Assembly (NCBI RefSeq): GCF_001875655.1
Contig: NZ_MKEQ01000002.1
Coordinates: 434,001-498,000, forward strand
From: Enterobacter hormaechei ATCC 49162
GTDB lineage: Bacteria; Pseudomonadota; Gammaproteobacteria; Enterobacterales; Enterobacteriaceae
Direction of reading: 5' to 3'
Length of the DNA stretch: 64,000 nt
Both the position numbers and the translations under genes were made by a program. A model generated the notes under the pieces. It was not told the DNA's origin, ran no database searches, and saw only the letters and a list, made by a program, of their open reading frames with translations. Positions within the stretch are counted from its first letter, which is position 1. Each line of letters starts with the position of its first letter. Of the stretch, positions 20,342 through 31,049 are shown in pieces.

Positions 20342-21086
20342 CGTTTTCGATCTTCCGTTCGGTCAGGGCGCACTGGGCGGTTCCCGCGCACTGCACGTCG
20401 AACTTTTTCAGGGCACCGTAATCGTCGATATAGCCGATGCTGTAATAATTTCCGTGATAGTCGCCGGTAGAGGTCGTTGCTGTGGCAAACGGCGCAAGCA
20501 TCAGACTGTCGAAGCCCGGCAGCATGGTCTTCGCATCCTTACTGAGCCAGGCCAGGGTGATGTAGTACGGCGTCGGGTTATGCAGGGTCAGCCCGCTGGC
20601 ATTGGCTGAAATTTCCAACCGCATCTCCGCCTGCTCGCCGGGCTTTTTGGTAATCGCTTTAGGCCGCCATAACAGCTTGATTCGGCTCTGCATCGCCACC
20701 TGCATTACGCTACGCTCCTCGCTTGCGCTGGCGCTTTTCGGCGGCACTTCACGCAGGTTGAAATAAAACAGTGATTCCCTGTCTTTCGGCAACTGGCGCG
20801 TAGCGGCTTGTTTAACGATTCTCACCTGGGACGAGGAGCCTGCTTCGATGCGTTGAATGGGAGGAAGCGCCATAAAGTGCGTATCTTCTTTTTGCCCCTT
20901 CTCATCTTCAATCCAGGAGAGCGCCAGATAAGGCAGCGCCTTGCTCTGGTTGTCCACTTTCAGGCTGGTGGCCTTGTCGCTTTCTGAAAAAATAATGCGT
21001 GTGCGGTCCAGGTTAATGGCTGCATGAGCGGTAAATACTGTGCTGATTAGCACCAGGCACAGGCTTTTAAATGGCGTTAATTTCAT
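20325..21086 (-). CDS. Periplasmic fimbrial chaperone
   Basis: PapD/FimC-type chaperone of 253 residues. A signal peptide ends at AHAA, followed by [12 protein letters not shown] and [10 protein letters not shown], typical of the first immunoglobulin-like domain, and [11 protein letters not shown], the usual chaperone signature. It would cap and deliver the subunits of this operon to the usher. It corresponds by position to E. coli yqiH. Confidence 0.93.
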   Translation of the reverse strand: MKLTPFKSLCLVLISTVFTAHAAINLDRTRIIFSESDKATSLKVDNQSKALPYLALSWIEDEKGQKEDTHFMALPPIQRIEAGSSSQVRIVKQAATRQLPKDRESLFYFNLREVPPKSASASEERSVMQVAMQSRIKLLWRPKAITKKPGEQAEMRLEISANASGLTLHNPTPYYITLAWLSKDAKTMLPGFDSLMLAPFATATTSTGDYHGNYYSIGYIDDYGALKKFDVQCAGTAQCALTERKIENDAKSH

Positions 21087-21095
21087 GATGATTTC

Positions 21096-23537
21096 TTACT
21101 GACACGGCAGTATCAACTGCATACTGTTTTCTAAGTGAGAAGGTAACGAGAAGCGACACTGTTGGTTGTCGCCCCATGTCACCCGAAATTGCTGTTCTGG
21201 CTCAACGGCGCCCAGCCAGACGTGGCCTTCATCGGCCACCATCCCAACCTGTAAATCACTTTCTTCCAGGCGAACAATCGCCCCGAGCGGGGGCGTTCCT
21301 GATGGCATCCGCAGAACGCCAGCCACATCCTTACCTGCGCGGGTGGCAATCTGACGATAACCAATGGCCCCTTCAGTCCATGTTGACGTCACGACGCGGT
21401 TGTCCACATCCACGCCATCCGGGAGGTTGTTCATATTGACCTGCACGGTGGCGGGGGAATAGCTGGAGAATGACGGCAAAACGCCGATACCAAACCGGTT
21501 GGTTTCATCCCGGGACAGGTTCAGGGGAATGTTGCCCACGCCGTCGGTGCTGACCATCACCCGCGGTTCATTACCGTAGCTGCGTCGGTGCAATGCGGCA
21601 CCTTTCACCGTTGAAGTGAATGAGCCGTTCCAGCTTGCGCTAAGGGAGTGATATTCTTCAGCCTTATAGCTGCCTGAGAGATTCAGATCGCCGAAGGCGG
21701 AATAGTGCTGATAATTTCCGCTGACCTGCGCGGCGGAGTTCGGCTTACCGCTTTCCGCACCTGCGGAAACGCCCCAGGTGTTATTCCGGTCTGACGTGTC
21801 ATACCACGACACGTTATGACTGAGCGTGTCGCTGTTGCGCATGTCATAGCTAAGCCGGTGATCGGGATCGAGCGGGACGCTGAGCGTGAGGTAAAGCTGG
21901 GTATCGTCACTGTCGTCGTCTTCTTCGTAATGTGTTTTACTCCAGGAGAGAGTCACACCCAGGTTTTTCCAGCGACCAACATCAAAGTTGTAGCCCGCCG
22001 TAACGCTGCCCGTGGTGGATGGCGATGCGTTCCACCAGGTCTGCCGCAGAATGTTTACATACAGATTCAGTGATAACGCCGGCAGGTACTGGCTTGCCGT
22101 CACGCTCAGGGTCTGTTTTTCCGCCTGGCGGTCATCATCATCAAGATAGCGGGCGTAGCTCAGGAATTGAGGGTCTGAGTAGCGGTAGCTGGCGAGCGTA
22201 AGCTGGCTGCCCGTGGTATCAAAGCGCTTACTGTAGTTAAAGCGATAGCTATAACCTGTCTGGCTACTCCGGCCAGGCAACTGGCTGGTGGCCTGCGTGA
22301 CGTCAAAAGAGAGTGCGCCCAGATACGCCATATTTTGGCCAATCCCGGTGGCGACAGAACGATAGTGGTCGCCATCTGCCAGCATGCCGCCATACAGGGA
22401 GGTGTGTGACAGCATGCCCCAGGAAAATTCGCCGCTGAGGAATGCGTTATCTTCTACGTCGTGAGAGGCGTCTTTGCGTGCTTTACCCGCCGCAAGCTTG
22501 TAGCGGACCTGTCCCTTGCGCGTTAAGAAGGGAACGGATTCAGCAGACACCTGGTAGGTACTGACCCGTCCGTCTTCTTCCGTGACTTTGACGTCCAGCG
22601 TGCCCTGTACCGACTGGTTAAGATCCTGAATAACAAAAGGACCAGGCGGCACTTTACTCTGGTAAATCACGCGGTCGGCAAGGCTTACGGTTACCGTGGC
22701 GTTGGTTTGCGCTATCCCGGTAATCTGGGGGGCATAGCCGCGCAGCGACCAGGGCAGCATACGCTCATCGCTAATCAGTGATGCGCCGGTATAGGTGAAG
22801 GCATCGAAAATGGCGGACTGGAAATCCGTTTCACCGAGCGTCAATTTCGCACCGAGGGCAGGCAGGGGCCGGAACATATACAGGCGTGAAAAACGACCGT
22901 CGTGATCCGAGCCTGCTTCCGTATAGCTCTGGGTGTACTGGTAATCGCTGCGTAGCCGCCACGATCCCATGTTTACACCGGCGGTGCCGTACGTATTGAC
23001 GTTATTATTGCTTTCGCCGCTATCGGGCTGATAATGGCTGGCAAAAAGATTGTAATCCAGCAGTACGCCCGGTACGCCGTGATCCCAGGTGGCCGGCGGC
23101 ATCCAGTCCGCCGCACGGTATTGTAGCCACGCCTGGGGGACCGTCACTTTAAGCGTCTGGCTGGCTTGCTCAAAAGTAAATTTGATGTCTGGTCTGGCGG
23201 CGAAATCAACGCATCCCTCTTTTTCCGGCAAAGCATGACGAACGTCATCCTGCAACGCAAATGTATCGGCCAGCTCGGGAGGAATACAGACCTGAACCGT
23301 GTTATTTATTTCTCTCCAGCGAAGCTGCCAGCCATTTGCCAGCGGAATATCATTGATGGCAACCGTGACAAAATAATTTCCCGGAATGACGGAAATGTGA
23401 TCTTTAAAAAAGGATAAATCAACGCTATTGCGCTGATCTTTATCGATGGCATTAATATTAAATTCGGTGGCAGAGGCAATTCTCGTCATTAACAGGGACG
23501 CAATGATGATTACCCAGTGTAATTTGTATGCCATCAT
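21096..23537 (-). CDS. Outer-membrane fimbrial usher
   Basis: FimD/PapC-type usher of about 813 residues. A signal peptide (to ASATEF) is followed by the N-terminal subunit-binding domain, a 24-strand beta-barrel with plug, and C-terminal domains ending near LPCQ. RGYAPQITGIAQTNATVTV and PPGPFVIQDL are conserved usher segments. I take one of the tandem ATGs at 23537/23534 as start; a further upstream ATG at 23573 has no ribosome-binding site and would put a polar extension before the signal peptide. It corresponds by position to E. coli yqiG. Confidence 0.93.
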   Translation of the reverse strand: MMAYKLHWVIIIASLLMTRIASATEFNINAIDKDQRNSVDLSFFKDHISVIPGNYFVTVAINDIPLANGWQLRWREINNTVQVCIPPELADTFALQDDVRHALPEKEGCVDFAARPDIKFTFEQASQTLKVTVPQAWLQYRAADWMPPATWDHGVPGVLLDYNLFASHYQPDSGESNNNVNTYGTAGVNMGSWRLRSDYQYTQSYTEAGSDHDGRFSRLYMFRPLPALGAKLTLGETDFQSAIFDAFTYTGASLISDERMLPWSLRGYAPQITGIAQTNATVTVSLADRVIYQSKVPPGPFVIQDLNQSVQGTLDVKVTEEDGRVSTYQVSAESVPFLTRKGQVRYKLAAGKARKDASHDVEDNAFLSGEFSWGMLSHTSLYGGMLADGDHYRSVATGIGQNMAYLGALSFDVTQATSQLPGRSSQTGYSYRFNYSKRFDTTGSQLTLASYRYSDPQFLSYARYLDDDDRQAEKQTLSVTASQYLPALSLNLYVNILRQTWWNASPSTTGSVTAGYNFDVGRWKNLGVTLSWSKTHYEEDDDSDDTQLYLTLSVPLDPDHRLSYDMRNSDTLSHNVSWYDTSDRNNTWGVSAGAESGKPNSAAQVSGNYQHYSAFGDLNLSGSYKAEEYHSLSASWNGSFTSTVKGAALHRRSYGNEPRVMVSTDGVGNIPLNLSRDETNRFGIGVLPSFSSYSPATVQVNMNNLPDGVDVDNRVVTSTWTEGAIGYRQIATRAGKDVAGVLRMPSGTPPLGAIVRLEESDLQVGMVADEGHVWLGAVEPEQQFRVTWGDNQQCRFSLPSHLENSMQLILPCQ

Positions 23538-23609
23538 CCTGTTACTCGAAAAAGAGGCAGAGCCGACTGGCATGAATTGCCAGCCGGTTGAAAGCGTGAT
23601 GCAAAGAAA

Positions 23610-24170
23610 TTATTTGTACATCAGGACATAGTTAGCGGTTGCTTCAACCTGGCCTGCTGTCGCCGTTTTACCGGTAAGGACTTCCATAACGGCTTTGAAA
23701 TGCAGCGTCTGAGTGGTTGAACCTGCCAGCAGGTCAATCGTTTGTCCTGCTCCCAGTGGGAGATTAGTCTCCGCATTATCCAGAAGACGTACACCCACGT
23801 TCTGAGCACCGTTTGCATAGGTGTTGGTCATCAGGTTGGTATCCGTCGCGTCTGTTGCGGCGCTGGTGAAGGTCACATCCACTTTAGAGACAGGCGTGTC
23901 AGTCTCGTCTTTCGGATCGTCAAGCTGGCAGTTTTCCAGATTAATTTCGACCGGAACAGGCGTAGATTTTTTATTGGCATTAATTACGGCAGTGGTCACT
24001 TCACCAAGGTCGATTTCTTTATCTACGCTGTCTGGTGCGATGCTGCACGGTGCGTCAATGACAACGCCTTTGAATGTGATTTTGCCTGAACCTTGCTCTT
24101 CAGCAAAAGCAGAACCCGACACAATGGCTGCCATAGCGACGGCCAACAGTACTTTTTTTCCCATATACAT
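23610..24170 (-). CDS. Major fimbrial subunit (pilin)
   Basis: Type 1-like pilin of 186 residues, first gene of the operon. A signal peptide ends at SAFAEE, followed by GKITFKGVVIDAPCSI, a typical pilin opening with the first Cys, the second Cys in LENCQL, and a C-terminal beta-strand ending ATANYVLMYK with the penultimate Tyr used in donor-strand exchange. The ATG at 24170 has AAGGA 7 nt upstream; upstream ATG 24197 lacks one. It resembles E. coli ygiL. Confidence 0.93.
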   Translation of the reverse strand: MYMGKKVLLAVAMAAIVSGSAFAEEQGSGKITFKGVVIDAPCSIAPDSVDKEIDLGEVTTAVINANKKSTPVPVEINLENCQLDDPKDETDTPVSKVDVTFTSAATDATDTNLMTNTYANGAQNVGVRLLDNAETNLPLGAGQTIDLLAGSTTQTLHFKAVMEVLTGKTATAGQVEATANYVLMYK

Positions 24171-24460
24171 GAAAATATCCTTTTTAAATGAATTCATAAT
24201 CAGCGTGCTATTTATCAGAATACTCGCAAAGTATACGGTTTGGGGGCAGGTGATGCGATTAACGCGGCTAAAATAGATTTTAAGGGAAGGTTAATGCATA
24301 AATTCGCTCTATCTTAATGCGTTATTTGTTAGCGGAAGAACCAATAAGCTGACTGTGGCGTAATAATATAAGATAATAATATATTATTAACCGTCACGCC
24401 GTATAATAAAAATACGCCTGATAATATTCATGACCGTTATTAAGTTCCTCATGGATAAGA
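24171..24460. other. AT-rich region upstream of the fimbrial operon
   Basis: About 290 bp without a gene, strikingly AT-rich at 24360-24430 where TAATAATATA-type stretches repeat. It should contain the fimbrial promoter. I looked for fimS-like inverted repeats that would flank an invertible promoter and found none. Silencing by H-NS is plausible from composition alone. Confidence 0.5.
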
Positions 24461-24484
24461 ATGCCTCCGTATTAACGAAGGCAT
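24461..24484 (-). terminator. Likely zupT terminator
   Basis: ATGCCT (24461-24466) pairs with AGGCAT (24479-24484), with a partly paired interior, a few bases after the zupT stop on the minus strand. The downstream side on the minus strand reads TCTTATCC, only weakly T-rich. Confidence 0.45.
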
Positions 24485-24490
24485 TAACGT

Positions 24491-25264
24491 TTAGCCAATG
24501 CCCGCGGTTTGCAGCAGAACCAGACTCATCCCCATCACTGACATGCCACACAACACGCCGTAACTGGGGTTATTGTTGGGATCGATCTCTTTCGCCAGCG
24601 GCATCAGCTCATCGACAGAGAGCGCAACCATAATCCCGGCCACGGCAGCCATAATCGCAGCCATCACAATCGGGGAGACGAGGCTACCGAGGATCAGCCA
24701 CGCCAGCACGCCGCCGAGAATTTCAGCCATCCCGGAGATACCAGCCCAAAAGACAGCGGTACGTTTTGAACCCGTGGCGGCATAAACAGGCCCGGCAACG
24801 GCAAGTCCTTCAGGAATATTGTGCAAAGCGACTGCCAGCGCCACACCAAAACCCATTTCAAGGTTGCTGCTGGCCGTGACATAGGTAGCGATTCCTTCCG
24901 GAAAGTTATGCAGGCTGATACCCAGCGTCAGCAGAATGGCCGTGCGTTTGATATTGCCCGGGATGGGGGTAACGCTTTTTTGCATTAAATCCTGCGGGTG
25001 GGCGTGAGGAAGAGTACGGTCGAGCGCAAAATAACCCAGCAGACCAATGATAAACATGCCATAGCCCAGAACAGGCGACATCCCTTCGGTATGAAGCGCG
25101 GCGGGCAGCATCTCCATCAGCGAGATAAGCAGCATGATCCCGGCGGCGAAACCCAGCGAGAAGGCCAGAAGGCGATTAGAGGGTTTTTGCCCGAGTACCC
25201 CGAGAAACGCACCGATAAAGGTTGCGGCACCCGCAAGTAAGGTCAAAATCAAAGGTACTGACAT
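24491..25264 (-). CDS. zupT: Zinc transporter ZupT
   Basis: ZIP-family importer of zinc and other divalent metals, 257 residues with eight hydrophobic segments. The metal-binding helices HNFPEGIAT and [14 protein letters not shown] carry the conserved His/Asn/Glu residues of the GufA-like subfamily. Length matches E. coli ZupT. It is divergent from ygiD across about 130 bp. Confidence 0.97.
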   Translation of the reverse strand: MSVPLILTLLAGAATFIGAFLGVLGQKPSNRLLAFSLGFAAGIMLLISLMEMLPAALHTEGMSPVLGYGMFIIGLLGYFALDRTLPHAHPQDLMQKSVTPIPGNIKRTAILLTLGISLHNFPEGIATYVTASSNLEMGFGVALAVALHNIPEGLAVAGPVYAATGSKRTAVFWAGISGMAEILGGVLAWLILGSLVSPIVMAAIMAAVAGIMVALSVDELMPLAKEIDPNNNPSYGVLCGMSVMGMSLVLLQTAGIG

Positions 25265-25394
25265 GCATTCTCCTTAAGCGATATCTGACATTCAAATTTC
25301 CTGATGATGATCTTCACGGTTATCTGCGTTCATCTTCACCTGAATGCGCGTAATGTAGGCCCATCACATTGACACCTCCTTTAAGGATATCACC

Positions 25395-26183
25395 ATGTCT
25401 TCTTCTCGTATGCCAGCACTGTTTTTAGGCCATGGTAGCCCAATGAACGTCCTGGAAGATAACGTCTATACCCGCGCCTGGCGTCAACTGGGTGAGTCGT
25501 TACCGCGTCCGAAGGCAATTGTGGTGGTCTCTGCGCACTGGTTTACCCGGGGTACTGGCGTGACGGCCATGGAAACGCCAAAAACGATTCATGATTTTGG
25601 CGGCTTTCCGCAGGCGCTCTATGACACGCATTACCCTGCGCCTGGCTCGCCTGAGCTGGCGCAGCGGTTGGTAGATCTGCTCGCGCCGGTTCCGGTTGCG
25701 CTGGATAAAGAAGCCTGGGGCTTTGACCATGGCTCCTGGGGCGTCCTGATTAAAATGTATCCCGAGGCCGATATCCCGATGGTGCAGCTGAGCGTCGACA
25801 GCACCAAACCGGCGGCCTGGCACATGGAGATGGGCCGCAAGCTGGCAACCCTGCGTGATGAGGGCATCATGCTGATTGCCAGTGGTAACGTGGTACACAA
25901 TCTGCGTACGGTACGCTGGCACGGTGAAAACACGCCGTACCCCTGGGCAACAGCCTTTAATGACTATGTAAAAGACAACCTGACCTGGCAGGGGCCGGTT
26001 GAGCAGCATCCGCTGGTGAACTATCTGGATCACGAAGGCGGCTCACTCTCTAACCCGACGCCGGAACACTTCTTGCCATTACTGTATGTACTGGGGGCGT
26101 GGGATGGTCAGGAACCGGTGACGATCCCGATCGACGGCATTGAGATGGGGAGTTTGAGTATGCTGTCGGTGCAGGTGGGGTAA
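25395..26183 (+). CDS. ygiD: 4,5-DOPA dioxygenase extradiol YgiD
   Basis: LigB-superfamily ring-opening dioxygenase of 262 residues that cleaves L-DOPA to betalamic-type products in vitro; its physiological substrate is unclear. Metal-ligand His residues lie in FLGHGSPMN, VVVSAHW, SGNVVHNL and TPEHFLPL. AAGGA stands 8 nt before the ATG. A REP pair follows the gene. Confidence 0.95.
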   Translation: MSSSRMPALFLGHGSPMNVLEDNVYTRAWRQLGESLPRPKAIVVVSAHWFTRGTGVTAMETPKTIHDFGGFPQALYDTHYPAPGSPELAQRLVDLLAPVPVALDKEAWGFDHGSWGVLIKMYPEADIPMVQLSVDSTKPAAWHMEMGRKLATLRDEGIMLIASGNVVHNLRTVRWHGENTPYPWATAFNDYVKDNLTWQGPVEQHPLVNYLDHEGGSLSNPTPEHFLPLLYVLGAWDGQEPVTIPIDGIEMGSLSMLSVQVG

Positions 26184-26188
26184 AAACA

Positions 26189-26258
26189 TGCCCGGTGGCG
26201 CTACGCTTACCGGGCCTACGCTCGACATGTAGGCCGGGTAAGGCGAAGCCGCCACCCA
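26189..26258. repeat. REP pair 1 (BIME-like)
   Basis: Two inverted REP units: GCCCGGTGGCGCTACGCTTACC followed by GTAGGCCGGGTAAGGCG and its partner. It lies between the convergent 3' ends of ygiD and ygiC, the usual place for these palindromes. Confidence 0.9.
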
Positions 26259-26265
26259 GCAGATC

Positions 26266-27426
26266 TTACTCGACGAAAATATGCGGATAGAACCGCGACA
26301 GATCCTGCGTAATCAGCGCCCGATCTTCGCGAATGCCAATCCCGGCAGGCTGATCGTTAATAAGCCAGCTGCCGATCAGCGTATAGCTGTCGCCAAACTT
26401 CGGCAGTTGATAAAACGCCTGGACGATCATCCCTTCTTCACCATACGGCCCTTCAACGGCTTCCAGCGTTTTACCGTTTTCGATAATCGAGACGTTTGCC
26501 CCTTCACGGGAGAAGATTGGCTTAACGACGTATTTCTCCATCGGCGGGAAATCATCTTCGGCAAAATAAGCAGGCAGCAGGTTCGGGTGGTTCGGGAACA
26601 TCTCCCACAGCATCGGCAGCAGGGCTTTATTGGAGATAATGCTCTTCCAGGCTGGTTCCAGCCAGCGCACGCCAGCGTCTTCCAGTTTGGTAGAGAACAT
26701 TTCGCGCAGCATGTATTCCCACGGATAGAGCTTGAACAGGTTGCTGATCACCTGATCCTGCATGTCCGTAAACTGACCTTTTTCACCTAAACCGATATCT
26801 TCGATATAAAGGAATTCCGTCGCCACTTCCGCTTCGGCTGCACAATCCTGCAAATACTGAACCGTACCGCGATCTTCTTCGGTATCGCGGCAGCAGGCGA
26901 GGTGCAACAGGTTGAAACCGTGCTGTTCCCGCAGTTCAGCGAAACGTTCAATCAACTTTTCCTGAAGGCTGTTGAACTGGTCGCTGCCTTCCGGCAAGTT
27001 TCCGGCATTCGCCTGATCTTCCAGCCAAATCCACTGGAAGAACGCCGCTTCATACAGGGAGGTTGGCGTATCCGCGTTGTTTTCTAAAAGCTTCGGTTCG
27101 CCCACGCCATCCCATGCCAGATCGAGGCGAGAGTAGAGCGAAGGCTGGTTCGTTTTCCAGGACTGACGGACAAAACTCCAGGTGTGCTTCGGAATGCGGA
27201 ATTTGGTCATCAGCTCATCGCTGTCGATGACTTTCTCGACCACCTTCAGGCACATCTGGTGCAGTTCGGCGGTCACCTCTTCAAGCTTTTCGACCTGAGC
27301 GAGCGTGAGCTTATAGTAAGCATCTTCACACCAGTACGGTTCGCCGTACATGGTGTGAAAGTTGAAACCGTATTCGGTGGCTTTTTCGCGCCAGTCCGGG
27401 CGCTCGACAATACTGACTCGTTCCAT
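26266..27426 (-). CDS. ygiC: ATP-grasp amide ligase-like protein YgiC
   Basis: Glutathionylspermidine-synthase-like ATP-grasp protein of 386 residues. It has the C-terminal synthetase fold but not the N-terminal amidase of Gsp[24 protein letters not shown], quoted in part as [18 protein letters not shown], and [11 protein letters not shown] are characteristic. The substrate is unknown. It follows ygiB by 2 nt and is part of the tolC-ygiB-ygiC neighbourhood found in E. coli. Confidence 0.94.
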   Translation of the reverse strand: MERVSIVERPDWREKATEYGFNFHTMYGEPYWCEDAYYKLTLAQVEKLEEVTAELHQMCLKVVEKVIDSDELMTKFRIPKHTWSFVRQSWKTNQPSLYSRLDLAWDGVGEPKLLENNADTPTSLYEAAFFQWIWLEDQANAGNLPEGSDQFNSLQEKLIERFAELREQHGFNLLHLACCRDTEEDRGTVQYLQDCAAEAEVATEFLYIEDIGLGEKGQFTDMQDQVISNLFKLYPWEYMLREMFSTKLEDAGVRWLEPAWKSIISNKALLPMLWEMFPNHPNLLPAYFAEDDFPPMEKYVVKPIFSREGANVSIIENGKTLEAVEGPYGEEGMIVQAFYQLPKFGDSYTLIGSWLINDQPAGIGIREDRALITQDLSRFYPHIFVE

Positions 27427-27428
27427 GA

Positions 27429-28094
27429 TCAGCCGCCCATTGAGCGAGTCGAAGAGCCGGTCGCGCTACGCTGCATGGTGGTTTGTTTGGCAACAGACTC
27501 ACCGAAGCCACCACGGGTAATGGTGCTGGTGGTAGCGGGTTTCGGTGCCATTGCGGTTTTCGGTACGGTCATCGTACGGCCAGGCGTTGCAGCACCGTAA
27601 CCCTTGCCGGTGGCATCGGTGTATTTACCGTATGCCGGGCTGTTCGGGTTTTTGGAGCTAAACAGCGGCTGCTGCTGGTAGCCCGCACCGCCGCTCATCA
27701 AACGGCCCATCATATAACCCGCCATCAGCGGCATCCAGAAACTGCCGCTGGACTGTGCCTGCGCCTGATTTTCCGGTGCCATACCCGCCTGAGCAGGTGC
27801 CTGCTGGCACTGGCCTTCACCGAATTCGGCTACGCAGTCTTCGCGTGAGGCATATTTCGGCGCGGTACGTTCCGCTTCTTTCAGGGCGTTGTTATAGGCC
27901 GTCGTACATTCGGCAGCTTTACCGGTTGCGCTCGCGCAGTCGTCGGCGTTTTGATACAGCGAAACCGTTTCGTCGCTTTGCTCGCAGCCTGCCAGCATAA
28001 AGACGGCGGTAACCGCCAGCGCGACAGGTGTCAGGTGGCGTGCGTTCCAGCTTTTGCGGAACGACGCGTGATTCATCGTTTTTGTCCGTTTCAT
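27429..28094 (-). CDS. ygiB: DUF1190 membrane-associated protein YgiB
   Basis: Protein of 221 residues with an N-terminal membrane helix that ends in LAGCEQ, resembling a lipobox although the segment before it is long. A Cys-rich middle part ([33 protein letters not shown]) precedes a Gly/Ala/Gln-rich C-terminal part. Function is unknown; it is co-transcribed with ygiC in relatives, and linked to tolC by position. Confidence 0.93.
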   Translation of the reverse strand: MKRTKTMNHASFRKSWNARHLTPVALAVTAVFMLAGCEQSDETVSLYQNADDCASATGKAAECTTAYNNALKEAERTAPKYASREDCVAEFGEGQCQQAPAQAGMAPENQAQAQSSGSFWMPLMAGYMMGRLMSGGAGYQQQPLFSSKNPNSPAYGKYTDATGKGYGAATPGRTMTVPKTAMAPKPATTSTITRGGFGESVAKQTTMQRSATGSSTRSMGG

Positions 28095-28217
28095 ATTTGT
28101 CTTCCAGGACCCAGGGGTAATAACGCTCAGGATAGAGGATGAGTGGTTGAAAATGAAGCGAAGAGGGGCGGAAACAGGGAGATCTTTACGTTGGCTTACG
28201 TTCAGGTGTGATTTTAC

Positions 28218-28287
28218 GCCGGGTGGCGCTGCGCTTACCCGGCCTACGATTAAGTAGGCCCGATAAGCGCCGCGCCATCGGGCAAGG
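28218..28287. repeat. REP pair 2 between tolC and ygiB
   Basis: GCCGGGTGGCGCTGCGCTTA and an inverted, slightly diverged partner (GTAGGCCCGATAAGCGCC) lie just after the tolC stop. It may stabilise the tolC mRNA 3' end or separate expression of tolC from ygiBC. Confidence 0.88.
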
Positions 28288-28288
28288 C

Positions 28289-29767
28289 TTATTGACGGAA
28301 CGGATTCGTGCCGCTGCTGGCAGGCGCGGTGCTACGCGCTGCCGCTGGCTGTGCAACCGGGGCGCTGCTGTTAGCGGTGAAATTATCCACGGCGGCATCC
28401 TGCTGTGGATTTTCCGGCGCGACGCTGTCAGGCGACGTGGAAACCGGTTTACCCAGCGTGCTGTTCAGCATTTGCAGATCCTGCTCGTTCAGCGTACCCA
28501 GCGCCTGCTTGATGTTCAGCTGGTTAATCAGGTACTGGTAACGCGCACTGGAGAGCTGCTGTTTCGCGTTATACAGCGTGGTCGTTGCGTCTAACACGTC
28601 AACGATGGTACGCGTACCCACGGAGTAACCCGCTTCCATCGCGTCCAGAGAGCTTTGCGCAGAGACAACGGCTTGTTTGTAGGCGTTGATGCTGCTGATA
28701 GAGGCATTGACGTTGTTAAAGGAAGAACGCACGGTCTGCACCACGTTGCGGTGCGCGCTTTCCAGCTGCTCGCTTGCGCCAACAAAGTTGTACTGCGCCT
28801 GTTTCACCTGAGAGTTAACCATCCCGCCCTGGTAGAGTGGCAGAGAGAAGCTCAGCCCAACTTTGTTCTGACCAATGTTGCTGTCGTCATAGGCCTGTGA
28901 GGTCGTTTTAGACCCGCTGTAGCTGGTATCCGATACGCCGGTAGAGGCGCTCAGGCTCAGCGTCGGCAGGTGACCATCCTGTGCAAGGCGGATCTGCTCG
29001 CGTGCCAGGTCCTGGCTCAGGCGCGCCTGCAACAAGGTCAGGTTACGGTTTTCCGCTTCTTTCAGCAGAGCATTAACCGCCTGCGGTTTGTCCGTTTTGA
29101 AACTGTCCACGTTCAGAGAGGCCAGTTCAGGATAGTAGTTACCGGTGACCTGACGCAGTGCTTCCAGCGCGTTGTCGAGGTTGTTACGTGCGGTCACTTC
29201 GTTAGCCAGTACGGTATCGTACTGTGAACGGGCGTTCTGCACGTCAGTGATGGCAACCAGGCCCACGTTAAAACGCTGGGTGGTTTGATCTAATTGACGG
29301 TAAATCGCCTGCTTCTGCGCTTCGGTGTAGGAGAGGGCGTCAATCGCGCTCAGTACGTTGAAGTAGGCGGTCGCGGTATTCAGGATCAGCGTCTGCTGGT
29401 CGGTCTGATAGGTGACATCCTGGATGCCTGCGCTCTTTTCCTGCAAACTCAGTTCACGCCATTTGGACATGTCGAACAGGGTCTGTGTAAGCTGTAAAGA
29501 GGCACTGGTGGCATTCGAGTCGATGCCATTGTTATCGCGAAAACCGTTAGTGTAGGTATAATCTGCACCTAAGCCTAACTGCGGCAGCAGTGGACTACGT
29601 GCTTCGTTAATCTTTTCAAACGCAGCATCACGATCGGCCGCTGATTTACGTAAATCAGGGTTGCCCAGACGTGCCTGCTGGTAGACCTGTAACAGGTTCT
29701 CTGCCTGGCTCATTGCACTGAAGCCCGTCAGGCTCAGGCCGATAAGGATGGGGAGCAATTTCTTCAT
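28289..29767 (-). CDS. tolC: Outer-membrane efflux channel TolC
   Basis: Trimeric outer-membrane channel-tunnel, 492 residues, used by AcrAB and other tripartite efflux pumps and by type I secretion. The signal peptide ends at SQAENL. Two homologous repeats of the outer-membrane efflux protein domain span about residues 25-230 and 245-440, and a low-complexity tail (Ala/Pro/Ser) follows. I start at ATG 29767, 6 nt from AAGGA; the ATG two codons upstream is too close to it. Divergent from nudF. Confidence 0.98.
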   Translation of the reverse strand: MKKLLPILIGLSLTGFSAMSQAENLLQVYQQARLGNPDLRKSAADRDAAFEKINEARSPLLPQLGLGADYTYTNGFRDNNGIDSNATSASLQLTQTLFDMSKWRELSLQEKSAGIQDVTYQTDQQTLILNTATAYFNVLSAIDALSYTEAQKQAIYRQLDQTTQRFNVGLVAITDVQNARSQYDTVLANEVTARNNLDNALEALRQVTGNYYPELASLNVDSFKTDKPQAVNALLKEAENRNLTLLQARLSQDLAREQIRLAQDGHLPTLSLSASTGVSDTSYSGSKTTSQAYDDSNIGQNKVGLSFSLPLYQGGMVNSQVKQAQYNFVGASEQLESAHRNVVQTVRSSFNNVNASISSINAYKQAVVSAQSSLDAMEAGYSVGTRTIVDVLDATTTLYNAKQQLSSARYQYLINQLNIKQALGTLNEQDLQMLNSTLGKPVSTSPDSVAPENPQQDAAVDNFTANSSAPVAQPAAARSTAPASSGTNPFRQ

Positions 29768-29970
29768 TTGCATTCCTTGTTGTGAAGCAGTATTAGCGCT
29801 GATCTAATTAAAAATAATTGCCGATTCTAACAGAATCATCCACACCAAAAGGTTGGCGTAACGTGCCATCTGGCGGTAATTTGCTCCAATCTACCATATA
29901 GCCATACAAACGGCAGCCAAACAGCCTTGAAATTCACAATTTCATCACCATTGCTACCAGGACTCGACCG

Positions 29971-30603
29971 ATGCAAAAACCAGAAAACGTGCCTGTCACC
30001 TTCGCCAAAAACGATGTAGAAATTATTGCACGAGAAACGCTTTATAGCGGTTTTTTTTCAATGGAACTTTACCGTTTCAGGCATCGTCTGTTTAACGGTG
30101 AAATGAGCGGTGAGATCAAACGCGAAATTTTTGAGCGCGGGCATGCGGCAGTGTTGCTACCCTATGACCCAGTGCGTGATGAAGTTGTGCTGGTCGAACA
30201 GGTGCGAATCGCAGCTTATGAGACCAGCGAAACGCCGTGGTTGCTGGAGATGGTGGCCGGAATGATCGAGGAAGGTGAGTCGGTCGAAGACGTCGGTCGC
30301 CGCGAGGCGCTGGAAGAGGCGGGCCTAGTGGTTGGCCGGACGAAACCGGTGTTGAGCTACCTGGCAAGCCCGGGGGGGACGACAGAACGTTCATCTATTA
30401 TGGTGGGCGAAGTGGACGCCACGACAGCGGAAGGGATCCACGGTCTGGCAGATGAAAACGAAGATATTCGGGTTCATGTGGTGAGTCGGGAGCAGGCTTA
30501 CCAGTGGGTAGAAGAGGGGAAAATCGACAACGCAGCGTCTGTCATCGCCCTGCAATGGCTACAGCTGCATTATCAGACATTACGACACGAGTGGAAAAAA
30601 TGA
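29971..30603 (+). CDS. nudF: ADP-ribose pyrophosphatase NudF
   Basis: Nudix hydrolase of 210 residues that splits ADP-ribose into AMP and ribose 5-phosphate. The Nudix box is visible as [21 protein letters not shown]-terminal residues form the dimerisation domain. It heads a tight series with yqiB, cpdA, yqiA and parE on the same strand, divergent from tolC. Confidence 0.97.
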   Translation: MQKPENVPVTFAKNDVEIIARETLYSGFFSMELYRFRHRLFNGEMSGEIKREIFERGHAAVLLPYDPVRDEVVLVEQVRIAAYETSETPWLLEMVAGMIEEGESVEDVGRREALEEAGLVVGRTKPVLSYLASPGGTTERSSIMVGEVDATTAEGIHGLADENEDIRVHVVSREQAYQWVEEGKIDNAASVIALQWLQLHYQTLRHEWKK

Positions 30604-31022
30604 AGCGTTATACACCTGACTTCCCAGAAATGATGCGCCTGTGCGAAACCAATTTCGCCCAGCTGCGCCGCCTGCTGCCGCGAAATGACGCACCCGGCGA
30701 AACGGTGAGCTATCAGGTGAGCAACGCGCAGTATCGGTTAACGATAACAGAATCAACGCGCTACACTACGCTGGTGGAAATTGAGCAAACGGCGCCGAGC
30801 ATCAGCTACTGGAGCCTGCCGTCGATGACGGTGCGCCTTTATCACGACGCGATGGTCGCTGAAGTGTGTTCAAGCCAGCAGATCTTTCGCTTCAAAGCGC
30901 GGTATGATTATCCGAATAAAAAGTTGCATCAACGCGACGAAAAGCATCAAATTAACCAGTTTTTAGCCGACTGGCTAAGATATTGTTTAGCACATGGAGC
31001 AATGGCGATTCCGGTTTGTTAG
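30600..31022 (+). CDS. yqiB: DUF1249 protein YqiB
   Basis: Cytoplasmic protein of 140 residues and unknown function. The start [19 protein letters not shown] equals E. coli YqiB and overlaps the nudF stop in an ATGA arrangement, so translation is likely coupled. [19 protein letters not shown] is a conserved block. A longer frame beginning at 30504 is only the out-of-frame end of nudF. Confidence 0.95.
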   Translation: MKRYTPDFPEMMRLCETNFAQLRRLLPRNDAPGETVSYQVSNAQYRLTITESTRYTTLVEIEQTAPSISYWSLPSMTVRLYHDAMVAEVCSSQQIFRFKARYDYPNKKLHQRDEKHQINQFLADWLRYCLAHGAMAIPVC

Positions 31023-31049
31023 CGTCATAAACCTACCTAAGGACACCAT

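Noticed and set aside
24171-24490. fimS-like invertible promoter
   Set aside because: No pair of inverted repeats of the fim type and no recombinase gene nearby.
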